Source: Deefgea piscis
Lineage (GTDB): Bacteria; Pseudomonadota; Gammaproteobacteria; Burkholderiales; Chitinibacteraceae
Reading direction: 5' to 3'
Assembly: GCF_019665785.1 (NCBI RefSeq)
Contig: NZ_CP081149.1
Location: 310,001 to 374,000 of the forward strand
DNA length: 64,000 nt
Position numbers and translations under genes: made by a program
Shown here: positions 37,221 to 45,348 of the stretch, one piece after another
How positions within the stretch are numbered: position 1 is the first letter of the stretch
Layout of the letters: each line of letters begins with the position of its first letter
The notes under the pieces: model-generated
The model's input: the letters and a program-made list of their open reading frames with translations, nothing else
What the model was told of the DNA's origin: nothing
Database searches by the model: none

Positions 37221-37991
37221 ATGAATACTGCGTTACGACTCTTTCTCGTTGATGACGAACTACCGGCACTCAACCGATTGCAGGACCTTCTAAATGATTG
37301 TGCGCAAGAATGTCCAAATCAGGTCATTGGCACAGCAACCAATGGTATGAGTGCGCTACCGCAAATTGCTGAGCATGACATTGATGTGGTGATTTTAGAT
37401 ATCCAAATGCCGCAAATGAGTGGAATTGAGGTGGCTAAAAAACTAATGCATTTAGCAAAACCACCAGCAGTTATTTTTGCAACTGCATTTGAAGATTATG
37501 GCGTTGCTGCATTTGATGTACGTGCGGTTGATTATTTACTCAAGCCAATACGACAAGATCGTCTTCTTACAGCATTAAAACGAGTCGTAGAACAAAAACA
37601 ACAACATCATATACCAAGCAACAATCAAACTATCGAAGGTGCACGTAGTCATTTCAGTGTGACTGAACGCGGACGCGTTCACTTAATTCCTGTGAGTGAA
37701 GCTCGCTTTTTAAAAGCAGAACAAAAATACATCACACTACGTACTCGTGACCGTGAATACTTACTTGAAGATTCGTTAACTAAGCTAGAAGATGAATTTG
37801 GATCAAAATTTGTCCGAATACATCGCAATTGCTTAGTCTCTCGCGATAATATCGCTGGATTCGAACGCGAAGTGCAAACTGGGGGCGAAGCGCATTGGGT
37901 TGTGATATTACGTGATGTGCCAGAGCGATTACCTGTGAGTCGTCGCCAACAACATATTATTAAAGACTTCAAAAAAGGTCATGATGGATAA
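37221..37991 (+). CDS. LytTR-type response regulator (AlgR-like)
   Basis: 256 aa. A receiver domain with DDELPAL acidic pocket, the phospho-acceptor Asp in DVVILDIQMPQMSG and Lys in DYLLKPI, followed by a LytTR DNA-binding domain (about 140-250, with LIPVSEARFLKAEQKYITLRT and KFVRIHRNCLVSRDNI). AlgZ/AlgR-like pairs control type IV pili, alginate or biofilm traits in other bacteria. The targets here are unknown. It overlaps the next gene by a few bases. Confidence 0.93.
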   Translation: MNTALRLFLVDDELPALNRLQDLLNDCAQECPNQVIGTATNGMSALPQIAEHDIDVVILDIQMPQMSGIEVAKKLMHLAKPPAVIFATAFEDYGVAAFDVRAVDYLLKPIRQDRLLTALKRVVEQKQQHHIPSNNQTIEGARSHFSVTERGRVHLIPVSEARFLKAEQKYITLRTRDREYLLEDSLTKLEDEFGSKFVRIHRNCLVSRDNIAGFEREVQTGGEAHWVVILRDVPERLPVSRRQQHIIKDFKKGHDG

Positions 37992-38397
37992 TTTTAGTAT
38001 CAATACCCCTTCATTATTATTTCCTGCTATTTCCTTGTTAATGCTGGCGTATACCAATCGATTTTTAACTATTTCAAGTATTATTCGTCAGCTTTATGAT
38101 CATCACCGCAGTAATCCGCATGATAATATTTTGCGTCAGTTAGCTAATTTAAGAAAACGAGTATGGCTTATTCGTTATATGCAAGCTTTTGGTATTACTA
38201 GTTTATTACTGTGTATTATTTCAATGATTTTTATGGCCATAAACTTAGATCAGTTAGCGCAGGGATTATTTGTTGCTAGTTTAATATTAATGATAGGATC
38301 ATTAATATTATGCTTACAAGAAGTCATGGTATCAGATTCAGCATTAAAAATTTTATTGTCTGATATTGAAGATGAAATAAAAAATCCTAAAAAATAA
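37984..38397 (+). CDS. DUF2721-family membrane protein
   Basis: 137 aa from the ATG at 37984; one codon upstream is also ATG. It has three hydrophobic segments (about 10-28, 70-95 and 100-120). The opening TPSLLFPAISLLMLAYTNRFLTISSIIRQL and the final VMVSDSALKILLSDIEDE are typical of DUF2721. Overlap with the response regulator means translational coupling, so it may be part of the same signalling unit. Function unknown. Confidence 0.83.
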   Translation: MDNFSINTPSLLFPAISLLMLAYTNRFLTISSIIRQLYDHHRSNPHDNILRQLANLRKRVWLIRYMQAFGITSLLLCIISMIFMAINLDQLAQGLFVASLILMIGSLILCLQEVMVSDSALKILLSDIEDEIKNPKK

Positions 38398-38401
38398 CTA
38401 T

Positions 38402-38427
38402 AAAAAACGGGCTAAAGCCCGTTTTTT
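38402..38427. terminator. Bidirectional terminator
   Basis: AAAAAACGGGC-TAAA-GCCCGTTTTTT is a perfect stem with A and T runs, between the DUF2721 gene and the convergent dgkA. Confidence 0.93.
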
Positions 38428-38428
38428 A

Positions 38429-38800
38429 TTATGCTAACAAAGCTAAAATCCACATTGCTGCTAAATTAAATAAACAGACTAATTGTGCTGCACTACCTAA
38501 ATCCTTAGCCCTTTTGGCTAAATCATGTTTAGCTAAAGAAGTATGATCAACAGCCGCTTCAATCGCTGAATTTAGCAATTCAACTATCATAGTAACTAAA
38601 TGGCTTGCAACAATAATCGCATGAGCCCATGCCGGCATAGCAAGGAAAAAAGATAATGGAATACCAACAATCGCTAACAAACTGACTTGACGAAAGGCCG
38701 CTTCATTTATCCAACCTGCTTTTAATCCATCAATTGAATAACCTAATGCATTTAATACTCGTTTTACGCCTGTTTTACCTTTAAAGGGGCTTTCGCTCAC
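38429..38800 (-). CDS. dgkA: Diacylglycerol kinase
   Basis: 123 aa from the GTG at 38800, with GGGAGA upstream, which matches the usual 120-125 aa length. A longer ATG frame at 38836 would overlap the previous gene. Three membrane helices; GYSIDGLKAGWINEAAFRQ at the start and IVELLNSAIEAAVD as the catalytic Glu/Asn segment are diagnostic. It phosphorylates diacylglycerol produced by membrane-derived oligosaccharide or lipopolysaccharide modification. It is cotranscribed with the upstream membrane protein gene. Confidence 0.93.
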   Translation of the reverse strand: MSESPFKGKTGVKRVLNALGYSIDGLKAGWINEAAFRQVSLLAIVGIPLSFFLAMPAWAHAIIVASHLVTMIVELLNSAIEAAVDHTSLAKHDLAKRAKDLGSAAQLVCLFNLAAMWILALLA

Positions 38801-38813
38801 TCTTTCTCTCCCG

Positions 38814-39548
38814 TTAAGATTCAAATACATCAACATAACAAATATAGCTAGTTAATAAAGCTACTGGTAATGCAATAATTAAACCTAAAAACATTGGCAA
38901 TATTGCTAAAAATAAAAATACACCGCCAATCATAGACATGATTAAGATTGGTTGCCAATTTCTCCAAAAAGCTAGAAATGATAACTTCATTGCCTCATTA
39001 GCTTTCATTCCTTGCAACATCACTAAAGTTGGGGCATAAAAATAAGCACTATAAACAATTAAAAAAGCAAATAATACAACGATTAACAAAGGCCAAATTA
39101 CACCAATCTGCTCAATAATTTGAATGTTTTTATTGATCGAAAGAAAACCAAAAAAAGACGATATTGCAAATAGCACAGTCATCAATACCATAACAAATAT
39201 GGTACCGAACATATATAAAACACCAACTTTTATTAATTCAAAAAATCTTAATTTAAATCCTGAAAACAAATCAATTAATTCTGGTATTTCTCCATCTGCT
39301 TGTTTTTTTGCCGACCACATAATACCACCTAAAAAAACCGGCCCAAGCAAAGTAGAAATAAACCCACCAATTACAGGTAAGAAAGCAATACCAAAAAATA
39401 GCGCCACAAAAACGCCACAAATACTAATCCAGATTGTTGGTGCTTGTTTAAATAATTTAAATGCATTCACAATCCAATACCAACCTTGTATTGCGGGTAT
39501 TTTTTTTGGTTCAATACTTACATCGATTACATTATCTTGTTCTAACAT
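38814..39548 (-). CDS. BPSS1780-like integral membrane protein
   Basis: 244 aa from the ATG at 39548 with AGG upstream. Six hydrophobic segments follow an acidic N-terminus. The motif GWYWIVNAFKLFKQAPTIWI resembles the BPSS1780 family of betaproteobacterial membrane proteins of unknown role. It ends 13 bp before the dgkA start. Confidence 0.75.
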   Translation of the reverse strand: MLEQDNVIDVSIEPKKIPAIQGWYWIVNAFKLFKQAPTIWISICGVFVALFFGIAFLPVIGGFISTLLGPVFLGGIMWSAKKQADGEIPELIDLFSGFKLRFFELIKVGVLYMFGTIFVMVLMTVLFAISSFFGFLSINKNIQIIEQIGVIWPLLIVVLFAFLIVYSAYFYAPTLVMLQGMKANEAMKLSFLAFWRNWQPILIMSMIGGVFLFLAILPMFLGLIIALPVALLTSYICYVDVFES

Positions 39549-39642
39549 ACTTATTACCTGGTTAAAAAAGGTTAATCCCCACATCCTAACTGAAATTAGA
39601 TCTTTTTTAAGCCTGTATCTTGCCAGATAAAGATGAAGCTCA

Positions 39643-39676
39643 CATGAAAAAGCCGCTGAAATCAGCGGCTTTTTTA
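39643..39676. terminator. Terminator after ackA
   Basis: AAAAAGCCGCTGA and TCAGCGGCTTTTTT form a long stem with a 2-nt loop and flanking A/T runs. On the minus strand it follows ackA. Confidence 0.9.
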
Positions 39677-39692
39677 TTAAAATACTATAAAT

Positions 39693-40883
39693 TTATGCGA
39701 TGCAAGCCAATGCTTGGCGAGCAATCATTAGTTCTTCATTCGTTGGAATCACATAAACTGCGATTTTACTATCAGCTAAAGAAATGCGGCGTGGTTCACT
39801 AGAGCGTACCGCATTTGCCGCTTCATCAAGCTCAACACCTAACCAACGCAATTGATGACAAACTGCTTTACGTGTATTTGCATCATTTTCACCAATACCA
39901 GCAGTAAATACTAAAGCATCAATACCACCGATCGCCGCAGCTAAAGAAGCAGCTTCTCGAACTACACTGCTTGCAAAGTAATCAACTGCTAATTTTGCAC
40001 GTGGCGAATCTGAATTTTCTAGATCACGCATATCGCTAGAGAAACCTGACAAACCAAGCAGACCAGATTCTTTGTATAGCAAGGTTTCAATTTGTTTTGC
40101 ATCCATTTTTAAATGGTTCATCAAATGCAATACAACACCCGCATCAATACGTCCACAACGAGTACCCATTGGCAAACCATCTAATGCAGTAAAGCCCATC
40201 GTTGTTAATTGGCAGCGACCGCCAAGTAAACCAGCCATTGAAGAACCGTTACCTAAATGAGCAACGACAGTACGACCTTCTGCGGCACGAGTATCAATTT
40301 CTGGCAATACGCTGGCAATATATTCATATGACAAGCCATGGAAGCCATAACGACGAATGCCTTCTTTTTGTGAGAATTCATACGGTAGTGCAAATAATTG
40401 GTTTAATTCAGGTTGAGTCGTGTGAAATGCAGTATCAAAACAAGTGACTTGCGGCACATTTGGCAATAATTCTTCAAGGACACGAATTGGTGTGATGTTA
40501 TGTGGTTCATGCAAAGGTGCCAAAGGAATCAAAGCTTCTAAACCAGCAATCACTTCTGGTGTCACAAGTTCAGGTTTTGAATAAGTGGTTCCACCATGAA
40601 CTACACGATGGCCAATAACTGCAATTGAACGTCCTTCAATGCGTGATTCCAACCAGTTGAGCATATAGCGTAAAGCATAGTCGTGATTTTTTGGCGCATC
40701 ACTAGGTAATGTTTCATTGGCTACTTTATTATCAGCTGCATCTTTTGCACTAAATTTTGGTTCTACATACAAACCTTCCATTTGGCCTTTAAATAAGACG
40801 ATAGGATCAGCTGCGCTAGTCTCAAATAATGAAAATTTAATACTTGAAGAACCTGCATTGATAACTAAAACTAATTCACTCAT
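39693..40883 (-). CDS. ackA: Acetate kinase
   Basis: 396 aa. ASKHA fold with LVINAGSSSIKFSLF at the start, GHRVVHGG, CFDTAFHTT (catalytic Asp), RRYGFHGLSYEY, VAHLGNGSS and FTAGIGENDANTRK. It interconverts acetate plus ATP with acetyl phosphate plus ADP. pta is not adjacent. A long AT-rich non-coding region lies upstream. Production of acetate from GlcNAc-6-P deacetylation makes a metabolic link with the nearby PTS genes plausible (inference). Confidence 0.96.
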   Translation of the reverse strand: MSELVLVINAGSSSIKFSLFETSAADPIVLFKGQMEGLYVEPKFSAKDAADNKVANETLPSDAPKNHDYALRYMLNWLESRIEGRSIAVIGHRVVHGGTTYSKPELVTPEVIAGLEALIPLAPLHEPHNITPIRVLEELLPNVPQVTCFDTAFHTTQPELNQLFALPYEFSQKEGIRRYGFHGLSYEYIASVLPEIDTRAAEGRTVVAHLGNGSSMAGLLGGRCQLTTMGFTALDGLPMGTRCGRIDAGVVLHLMNHLKMDAKQIETLLYKESGLLGLSGFSSDMRDLENSDSPRAKLAVDYFASSVVREAASLAAAIGGIDALVFTAGIGENDANTRKAVCHQLRWLGVELDEAANAVRSSEPRRISLADSKIAVYVIPTNEELMIARQALACIA

Positions 40884-41566
40884 TTTTTACTCCAAATTAA
40901 AAAATAACGAAGGGTATTGATCTATAAACCTAGTAAATCAAGACCTTGAAGGCCATACTACTTAAACTAATTTTAAAAAATTATTAAATATAAACATATA
41001 GAAACTTAATTATGCAAATAGTTATTAAGTTGCATCATATTATGATTTTGTATAGTTCATATAAATTCTTACAGCATAAATTGCAATTTTATTGTAAGTT
41101 ACTTACATTTCTTGATTGCGCAAAATAGTACTTCTTAAAATATGTAAGGTTTAATCCAGATTTACAGCGAACTACAGTCACTTACTTATTATGACGTGTA
41201 GTTTGGCAAACACTTGTAGGCTATGCAAAGTAAATTGTGGCATATCAGTAGTGATATGAAGCTTTAAAATCAACCTTATCTATTTGTTTTTATTCAATAT
41301 TTTTAAACAAAGCTATTCTTTTTATCATTAAGTTAGCACTTGATTCATCATTTTTATTAGCAGTTAGCTCTACAATTACGGTAAATTTTACATAAATTGA
41401 AAGTTTAAACTTGATGAATGTATGTGCTTAGCTTCTGATATTGATCTAGTTTTTACTTGATTTTTAAAAGATGTCGTTTGCATAACTCATAAAATTAACA
41501 GCATTATAAACCGTGAAAATTATAATAACTTGGTTAATATCAAGGTCTTGAAGGTCATCGTTAAAA
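40884..41566. promoter_or_regulatory. Divergent AT-rich control region of ackA and the lipoyl-like gene
   Basis: 683 bp without a gene. It holds the palindromes TGTAAGT-T-ACTTACA (41093-41107) and GTAAATTTTAC (41381-41391). CAAGACCTTG (40939-40948) near ackA and its exact reverse complement CAAGGTCTTG (41541-41550) near the other gene lie at the two edges. The extended 20-bp copies at 40937-40956 and 41539-41558 agree at about 17 positions. The arrangement suggests one regulator acting on both divergent promoters. Confidence 0.5.
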
Positions 41567-42052
41567 ATGAATACTAATTACACTACGCATCTTATTTGTG
41601 CTCCGGATTTATCAGATGCTTTTAAAGTAACTAATATTAATATTAAATTAGGTGAATTTGTACATAAAAATGAATTGCTAATATCCTTAACTAAAAACAA
41701 TGAACATATTTATATTAATGCAATTGAGGATGGTCAAATTAGTTATTTATTTATTAAAATTGGTGATGATATTAATAGCGGTGATTTATTATTATCAATG
41801 GAAATTGAAGAATTGCCAACTGGGTTTTTAGATATTGCAGATCAATCTGGTTACAAAGATTCAACACAAATAGATATTGAAAATTCATTATTGATAATAC
41901 CTTCTGCAGCAAGTTTAGCTTCTCGTTTAGGTGTTGATTTAAGTTTAGTAACTCCAAATTGTATAACTGGTTATATAGGTAATGAAGAAGTTGAATTATT
42001 TGTTAAGCATGAATTATTAAAATTACAGCAGTTGAGGAAATTATTAGCATAG
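41567..42052 (+). CDS. Lipoyl-domain-like protein with E3-binding-like tail
   Basis: 161 aa, AT-rich coding. Residues about 15-80 follow the lipoyl/biotinyl fold pattern (NINIKLGEFVHKNELLISLTK then GQISYLFIKIGDDINSGDLLLSME). The modified lysine expected at the beta-turn is replaced: the turn reads TKNNEHIY, with Asn at the lysine place. Residues about 109-150 (IPSAASLASRLGVDLSLV then TGYIGNEEV) resemble the peripheral subunit-binding domain of E2 enzymes. No catalytic acyltransferase domain follows. It could dock to a dehydrogenase or be a regulator; the role is unknown. It sits between ackA and the candidate oriC. Confidence 0.6.
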   Translation: MNTNYTTHLICAPDLSDAFKVTNINIKLGEFVHKNELLISLTKNNEHIYINAIEDGQISYLFIKIGDDINSGDLLLSMEIEELPTGFLDIADQSGYKDSTQIDIENSLLIIPSAASLASRLGVDLSLVTPNCITGYIGNEEVELFVKHELLKLQQLRKLLA

Positions 42053-42506
42053 CTTGTCTGTTTCAAAATATGTATTTGGTATTTCACTTTGGATTGATGT
42101 TTGTTGGTTGCAAGTTTTAAGTCATTGATTTTTATAGCTTAAATTTAAAATTGTTTATAAGTTATTGATTTATATATGTTTTTAGATCTCCCGAATTTTA
42201 AGGTGATCATGTTTTGAAGCGTTTGTTTTTTATATATATATTGATAAGTAAAAGATAGTAGTAATAGATAAGGATCAGAAATTCTGTGGATAACTCGATA
42301 AACCTATATTTATCAACATTTTAAGTTATCCACATGGGTGCTGATAGTCCTTGTTCCTGCTGTGGATAATATGTGTTGAGTTTTAGCTTTGATCTGTGGG
42401 TAACACTTATCCACATTGATCGTGGACTTCCCCACATTTTAAGTGATTGATTTGTATAGGGTTGTGTGAATAAGCGTATAATCGCGGCTTTTATTGGGGG
42501 TGTTTG
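42053..42506. other. oriC: Candidate chromosomal origin of replication (oriC)
   Basis: Perfect DnaA boxes (TTATCCACA or complement) at 42285-42293, 42326-42334, 42361-42369 and 42407-42415. One-mismatch boxes at 42310-42318 (TTATCAACA), 42395-42403 (TGTGGGTAA) and 42465-42473 (TGTGAATAA). Five GATC sites lie between 42185 and 42421. A long AT-rich stretch (about 42060-42284, including TATATATATATTGATAAG) is on the left. The run TAGTAGTAATAG (42256-42267) ahead of the first box has the 3'-GAT/AAT-5' repeat form of a DnaA-trio, marking the unwinding side. All genes to the right up to 63 kb run away from it. dnaA is not adjacent. An alternative is a DnaA-titrating cluster like datA. Confidence 0.78.
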
Positions 42507-43412
42507 ATGGCAATTCAGTGGTTTCCGGGTCATATGCATGTGGCGCAGAAGAAAGTGGCAGAGACAATGGCCAAGGTGGATATGGTGATTGAAATCGTGG
42601 ATGCACGTATGCCCTTGTCCAGTAGTAACCCAATGATTGAGAAGTTGCGTTTGCATCGGCAACGTCCAGCTTTAAAAATTATCAATAAAACAGATTTGGC
42701 TGATCCTAAGTTAAGTCAGTTATGGTTGAACTATTTCCGCCAGCAAGCTGGTACTGAAGCCTTGTTGATGGGCGAAGACAACAAGCAAGCGGCTATTAAA
42801 CAGATCGCTGTCTTGTGCAAAAAATTAGCACCGTTTCGTAATGATGCTGAAAAGCCGTTGCGAGCGATGATTTTGGGCATCCCTAACGTTGGTAAGTCGA
42901 CTTTATTAAATACGCTGGCGAAGCGAAAAGTGGCGCGTGTTGCAGATACCCCCGGTGTTACTAAGTCTCAGCAGCGGATTGAAACGCTTGATGGGGTTAT
43001 TTTGTATGACACGCCAGGATTAATGTGGCCTAAAGTTGAGCATGAACCTTCAGGTTTTCGCTTGGCTTTGGGCGGCTCAATTGGTCGCAATGCGTATGAT
43101 GAAATTTTGGTGGCTTATTTTGCGATTGAAACTTTACGTGAGCGCTACCCTAAAGAATTGATGGCACGCTATAAATTGAGTAGTTTGGATGGTAGTGTGG
43201 ATGAGTTGTTTAATTTGATTGGTCGTAAACGTGGCGCTTTGATGGCTGGTGGTGTGATTGATGAACAAAAAACAGCTGATTTAATTATCACGGATTACCG
43301 TAGCAAAGCGATTGGTCGAATGACTTTAGAAGTACCTGATGACTTTATCGGGGTTGATTTAGGTTCGGGGGATGATCTTCCTGACGAACTTGAAACTGAA
43401 GATGAAGATTGA
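42507..43412 (+). CDS. ylqF: YlqF/RbgA-type ribosome biogenesis GTPase
   Basis: 301 aa from the ATG at 42507; a TTG directly before it is in frame. Circularly permuted GTPase: the NKTD motif (IINKTDLAD) comes before the P-loop GIPNVGKSTLLN and the DTPG motif. IQWFPGHMHVAQKKV is the usual N-terminus. An acidic C-terminal tail (ELETEDED) ends the protein. The family acts in late assembly of the large ribosomal subunit. It is the first gene to the right of the candidate oriC. Confidence 0.93.
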   Translation: MAIQWFPGHMHVAQKKVAETMAKVDMVIEIVDARMPLSSSNPMIEKLRLHRQRPALKIINKTDLADPKLSQLWLNYFRQQAGTEALLMGEDNKQAAIKQIAVLCKKLAPFRNDAEKPLRAMILGIPNVGKSTLLNTLAKRKVARVADTPGVTKSQQRIETLDGVILYDTPGLMWPKVEHEPSGFRLALGGSIGRNAYDEILVAYFAIETLRERYPKELMARYKLSSLDGSVDELFNLIGRKRGALMAGGVIDEQKTADLIITDYRSKAIGRMTLEVPDDFIGVDLGSGDDLPDELETEDED

Positions 43413-43494
43413 TTTGTATTCGTTGGCACTGATGTACTTGCTGAATGTAACATCACATAATATGTAACTCGGCATGCATTATCTAGCTTTGGTG

Positions 43495-43545
43495 TAGGTA
43501 TATCGCTGTAGATCTTTATTTTAAAGGGTTTTGTCTGTATACCTA
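43495..43545. repeat. TAGGTATA / TATACCTA inverted pair
   Basis: TAGGTATA (43495-43502) and TATACCTA (43538-43545) lie as inverted arms in the gap between ylqF and the zapB-like gene. It is one of several intergenic GGTATAT occurrences in this window. Confidence 0.4.
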
Positions 43546-43651
43546 TATGTAAGTTTAATAATTTATTGAATTTGTATCGAGATGCATAATCAATATTTTT
43601 ACTTTTTTGTCGCTGCATGACGTCAAAATTGCGATTGATAGGAAATCAAAA

Positions 43652-43852
43652 ATGGATGTAGAGCTTGGTCATTTGGAAGGCAAGGTCTTGCAATTAGTGA
43701 ACTTATGCCGTGAATTACGCACTGAAAATCAAGAACTTAGAGCCAATTTGCAATTGGCTCAAGAAGAAAATCAAAGCTTAAACACTAAATTAGTTGGCGC
43801 AAAAGACAAAGTGAATGCGATTTTGGCTAAATTACCTGAGGATGGCGTATGA
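43652..43852 (+). CDS. Small coiled-coil protein (ZapB-like / TIGR02449 type)
   Basis: 66 aa from the ATG at 43652 with AGGAAA upstream; the frame is open to 43607 but without a start of equal quality. Nearly the whole protein is a coiled coil: LEGKVLQLVNLCRELRTENQELRANLQLAQEENQSL with heptad leucines. Its stop overlaps zapA (ATGA), the common arrangement in which a short coiled-coil gene precedes zapA. It probably works at the division ring, by analogy. Confidence 0.82.
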   Translation: MDVELGHLEGKVLQLVNLCRELRTENQELRANLQLAQEENQSLNTKLVGAKDKVNAILAKLPEDGV

Positions 43853-44145
43853 CTGATGCCGTGAAGTTGTTGGATATTTCAATCATGGGACGTGAGTTTC
43901 GTGTGGCTTGTCCTGCGCATGAAGAAGAAACCTTACTTCAAGCTGTGCAACTTCTCGACGCACGGATGCATGAAATTCGCACTGCTGGTAAGGTCATTGG
44001 TATCGAGAAGATCGCAATGATGACGGCTTTAAATATGACGCACGAGTTTTTAACGGCAAAGGTTGAAGGTGGCTTTGACTTTAGTGATTTTCAGCGTAAA
44101 ATCGGTAACATCAGTTCAACGATCGACGCAGTTTTACAGGAATAA
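43849..44145 (+). CDS. zapA: Cell division protein ZapA
   Basis: 98 aa. DISIMGREFRVACPAHEEETLLQAVQLLDARMHEIR is the conserved ZapA N-terminal domain, followed by a C-terminal helix. ZapA cross-links FtsZ filaments at mid-cell. The start overlaps the preceding coiled-coil gene by 4 bp. 6S RNA and the 5-formyl-THF cyclo-ligase gene follow, the standard order in beta- and gammaproteobacteria. Confidence 0.93.
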   Translation: MTDAVKLLDISIMGREFRVACPAHEEETLLQAVQLLDARMHEIRTAGKVIGIEKIAMMTALNMTHEFLTAKVEGGFDFSDFQRKIGNISSTIDAVLQE

Positions 44146-44177
44146 TTTAATTATTTTGAACTGCGCCGTGATGCAAG

Positions 44178-44361
44178 TTAGCTTTCCTGCGGTGTTCGCG
44201 ACGGTTCTAAATCTTTGAACCGATAAGCTGTATAGCACGTTTGCCAGTCATCTAGACGCCTGTTGTGAGCGTTCCTTGAGAATGCACCTGATGGCATCTG
44301 ACCGGCAACAACTTGAACCATGGGTTCAAGATGCGAACCGAAACGGCACTGTGGGAAGCCC
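44178..44361 (+). ncRNA. ssrS: 6S RNA
   Basis: About 184 nt in the canonical place between zapA and the cyclo-ligase gene. The terminal stem pairs GCTTTCC near 44181 with GGGAAGC near 44353. The conserved 3' half element CTTGAACCATGGGTTCAAG (44312-44330) is a strong hairpin that matches the 6S closing region known from enterobacteria. It mimics an open promoter and sequesters sigma70 RNA polymerase in stationary phase. Ends are approximate. Confidence 0.85.
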
Positions 44362-44370
44362 TCATTTTTT

Positions 44371-44964
44371 GTGATTACTCAAAAAACTCAATTACGTCGT
44401 GATCTTCGGCAACGCCGAACTGCGATATCTAAAATACAGCGACAAGCTGCTGCTTGGGCTGTAACTCATTATCCGCAAATTTTACAAAAACTTCGTCGTG
44501 GCAAAAAAATTGCATTATATGTGCCTGTTGGCAGTGAGTTTTCTGCTTGGCCATTAATTTTTTTAGCACTGCAACGTGGTTGCTTAGTCTATTTGCCGGT
44601 TGTACCTAAAGTGGGTCGACGATTAAATTTTGTTCGCTTAAATGAAGATGCAGTTTGGTCTTATGGCGCATTTAATATTCTAACACCCAGTCATTTTGAG
44701 CAATGTTCAAGCCGTGATTTGAATTCTGTTTTTGTTCCTTTGCTTGGTTTTGATTTGCAATTAGCTCGATTAGGGCAAGGTGGTGGCTATTACGATACGA
44801 CATTTGCATTTCGTCGATTACGAAAAACTTGGCTTAAACCGGCATTAATTGGCTTGGCGTATTCATGCCAACAAGTGGAACGATTGCCTTGTGAGGCCTG
44901 GGATTTAAAGTTAGATGCAATTGCAACTGAACAAGGATGGATTCGTCGCTCGGGTATCAATTGA
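44371..44964 (+). CDS. 5-formyltetrahydrofolate cyclo-ligase
   Basis: 197 aa from the GTG at 44371, about 10 nt after the 6S RNA; a longer ATG frame would begin inside the RNA. ALYVPVGSEFSAWPLI and the C-terminal PLLGFDLQLARLGQGGGYYDTTFA are diagnostic (ATP and folate binding). It converts 5-formyl-THF to 5,10-methenyl-THF. The product carries the usual basic N-terminus (LRRDLRQRR). It is probably expressed from the same transcript as 6S RNA (ygfA/fau position). Confidence 0.92.
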   Translation: MITQKTQLRRDLRQRRTAISKIQRQAAAWAVTHYPQILQKLRRGKKIALYVPVGSEFSAWPLIFLALQRGCLVYLPVVPKVGRRLNFVRLNEDAVWSYGAFNILTPSHFEQCSSRDLNSVFVPLLGFDLQLARLGQGGGYYDTTFAFRRLRKTWLKPALIGLAYSCQQVERLPCEAWDLKLDAIATEQGWIRRSGIN

Positions 44965-45072
44965 GAGTAGTGAAATTACTGACATACTTTCGCATTCTAC
45001 TTGTTTATGATGTCAAGCTTGCTCTATGCTATTTGCATCGCAACGGTTTGAAGTAAATCAAGTGAGGTAATT

Positions 45073-45348
45073 ATGGTTGCTGTAATTTCTTCCCCTGTGC
45101 GTATTATGAATGCGGCAGGCCTTCATGCTAGACCTGCGGCGAATATTGTTAATACTGCTAAGCAGTACCAGTCTGAGATTAAGTTGTTACATAAAGGCAT
45201 TGAAGCTAATGCTAAATCTCTTGTTTCTGTGATGGGCTTAGATGTTTCTAAAGACGATCAGATTCAAATCAAAGCGGATGGGTTAGATGCAAATGAAGCA
45301 ATGCTTGCGGTAAGCGCAATGATTGCTTCTGGTTGTGGAGAAGACTAA
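45073..45348 (+). CDS. ptsH: HPr phosphocarrier protein
   Basis: 91 aa. Phospho-acceptor His18 in GLHARPAA, and the Ser site region NAKSLVSVM. It closely resembles the HPr domain inside the fused PTS protein that follows (both end in SGCGED), so the two look like duplicates. AGTGAGG precedes the ATG. The hairpin after the stop has only a weak T run, so some read-through to the fusion gene is possible. Confidence 0.95.
   Translation: MVAVISSPVRIMNAAGLHARPAANIVNTAKQYQSEIKLLHKGIEANAKSLVSVMGLDVSKDDQIQIKADGLDANEAMLAVSAMIASGCGED

Noticed and set aside
39620..39802. Short plus-strand frame near the ackA end
   Set aside because: It runs through the terminator and antisense to ackA.
42285..42473. 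DnaA-box cluster read as a promoter-autoregulation site of a dnaA gene
   Set aside because: No dnaA lies on either side; the downstream gene is a YlqF GTPase.
44320..44370. Longer N-terminus for 5-formyl-THF cyclo-ligase
   Set aside because: It would be encoded by the 3' half of 6S RNA.
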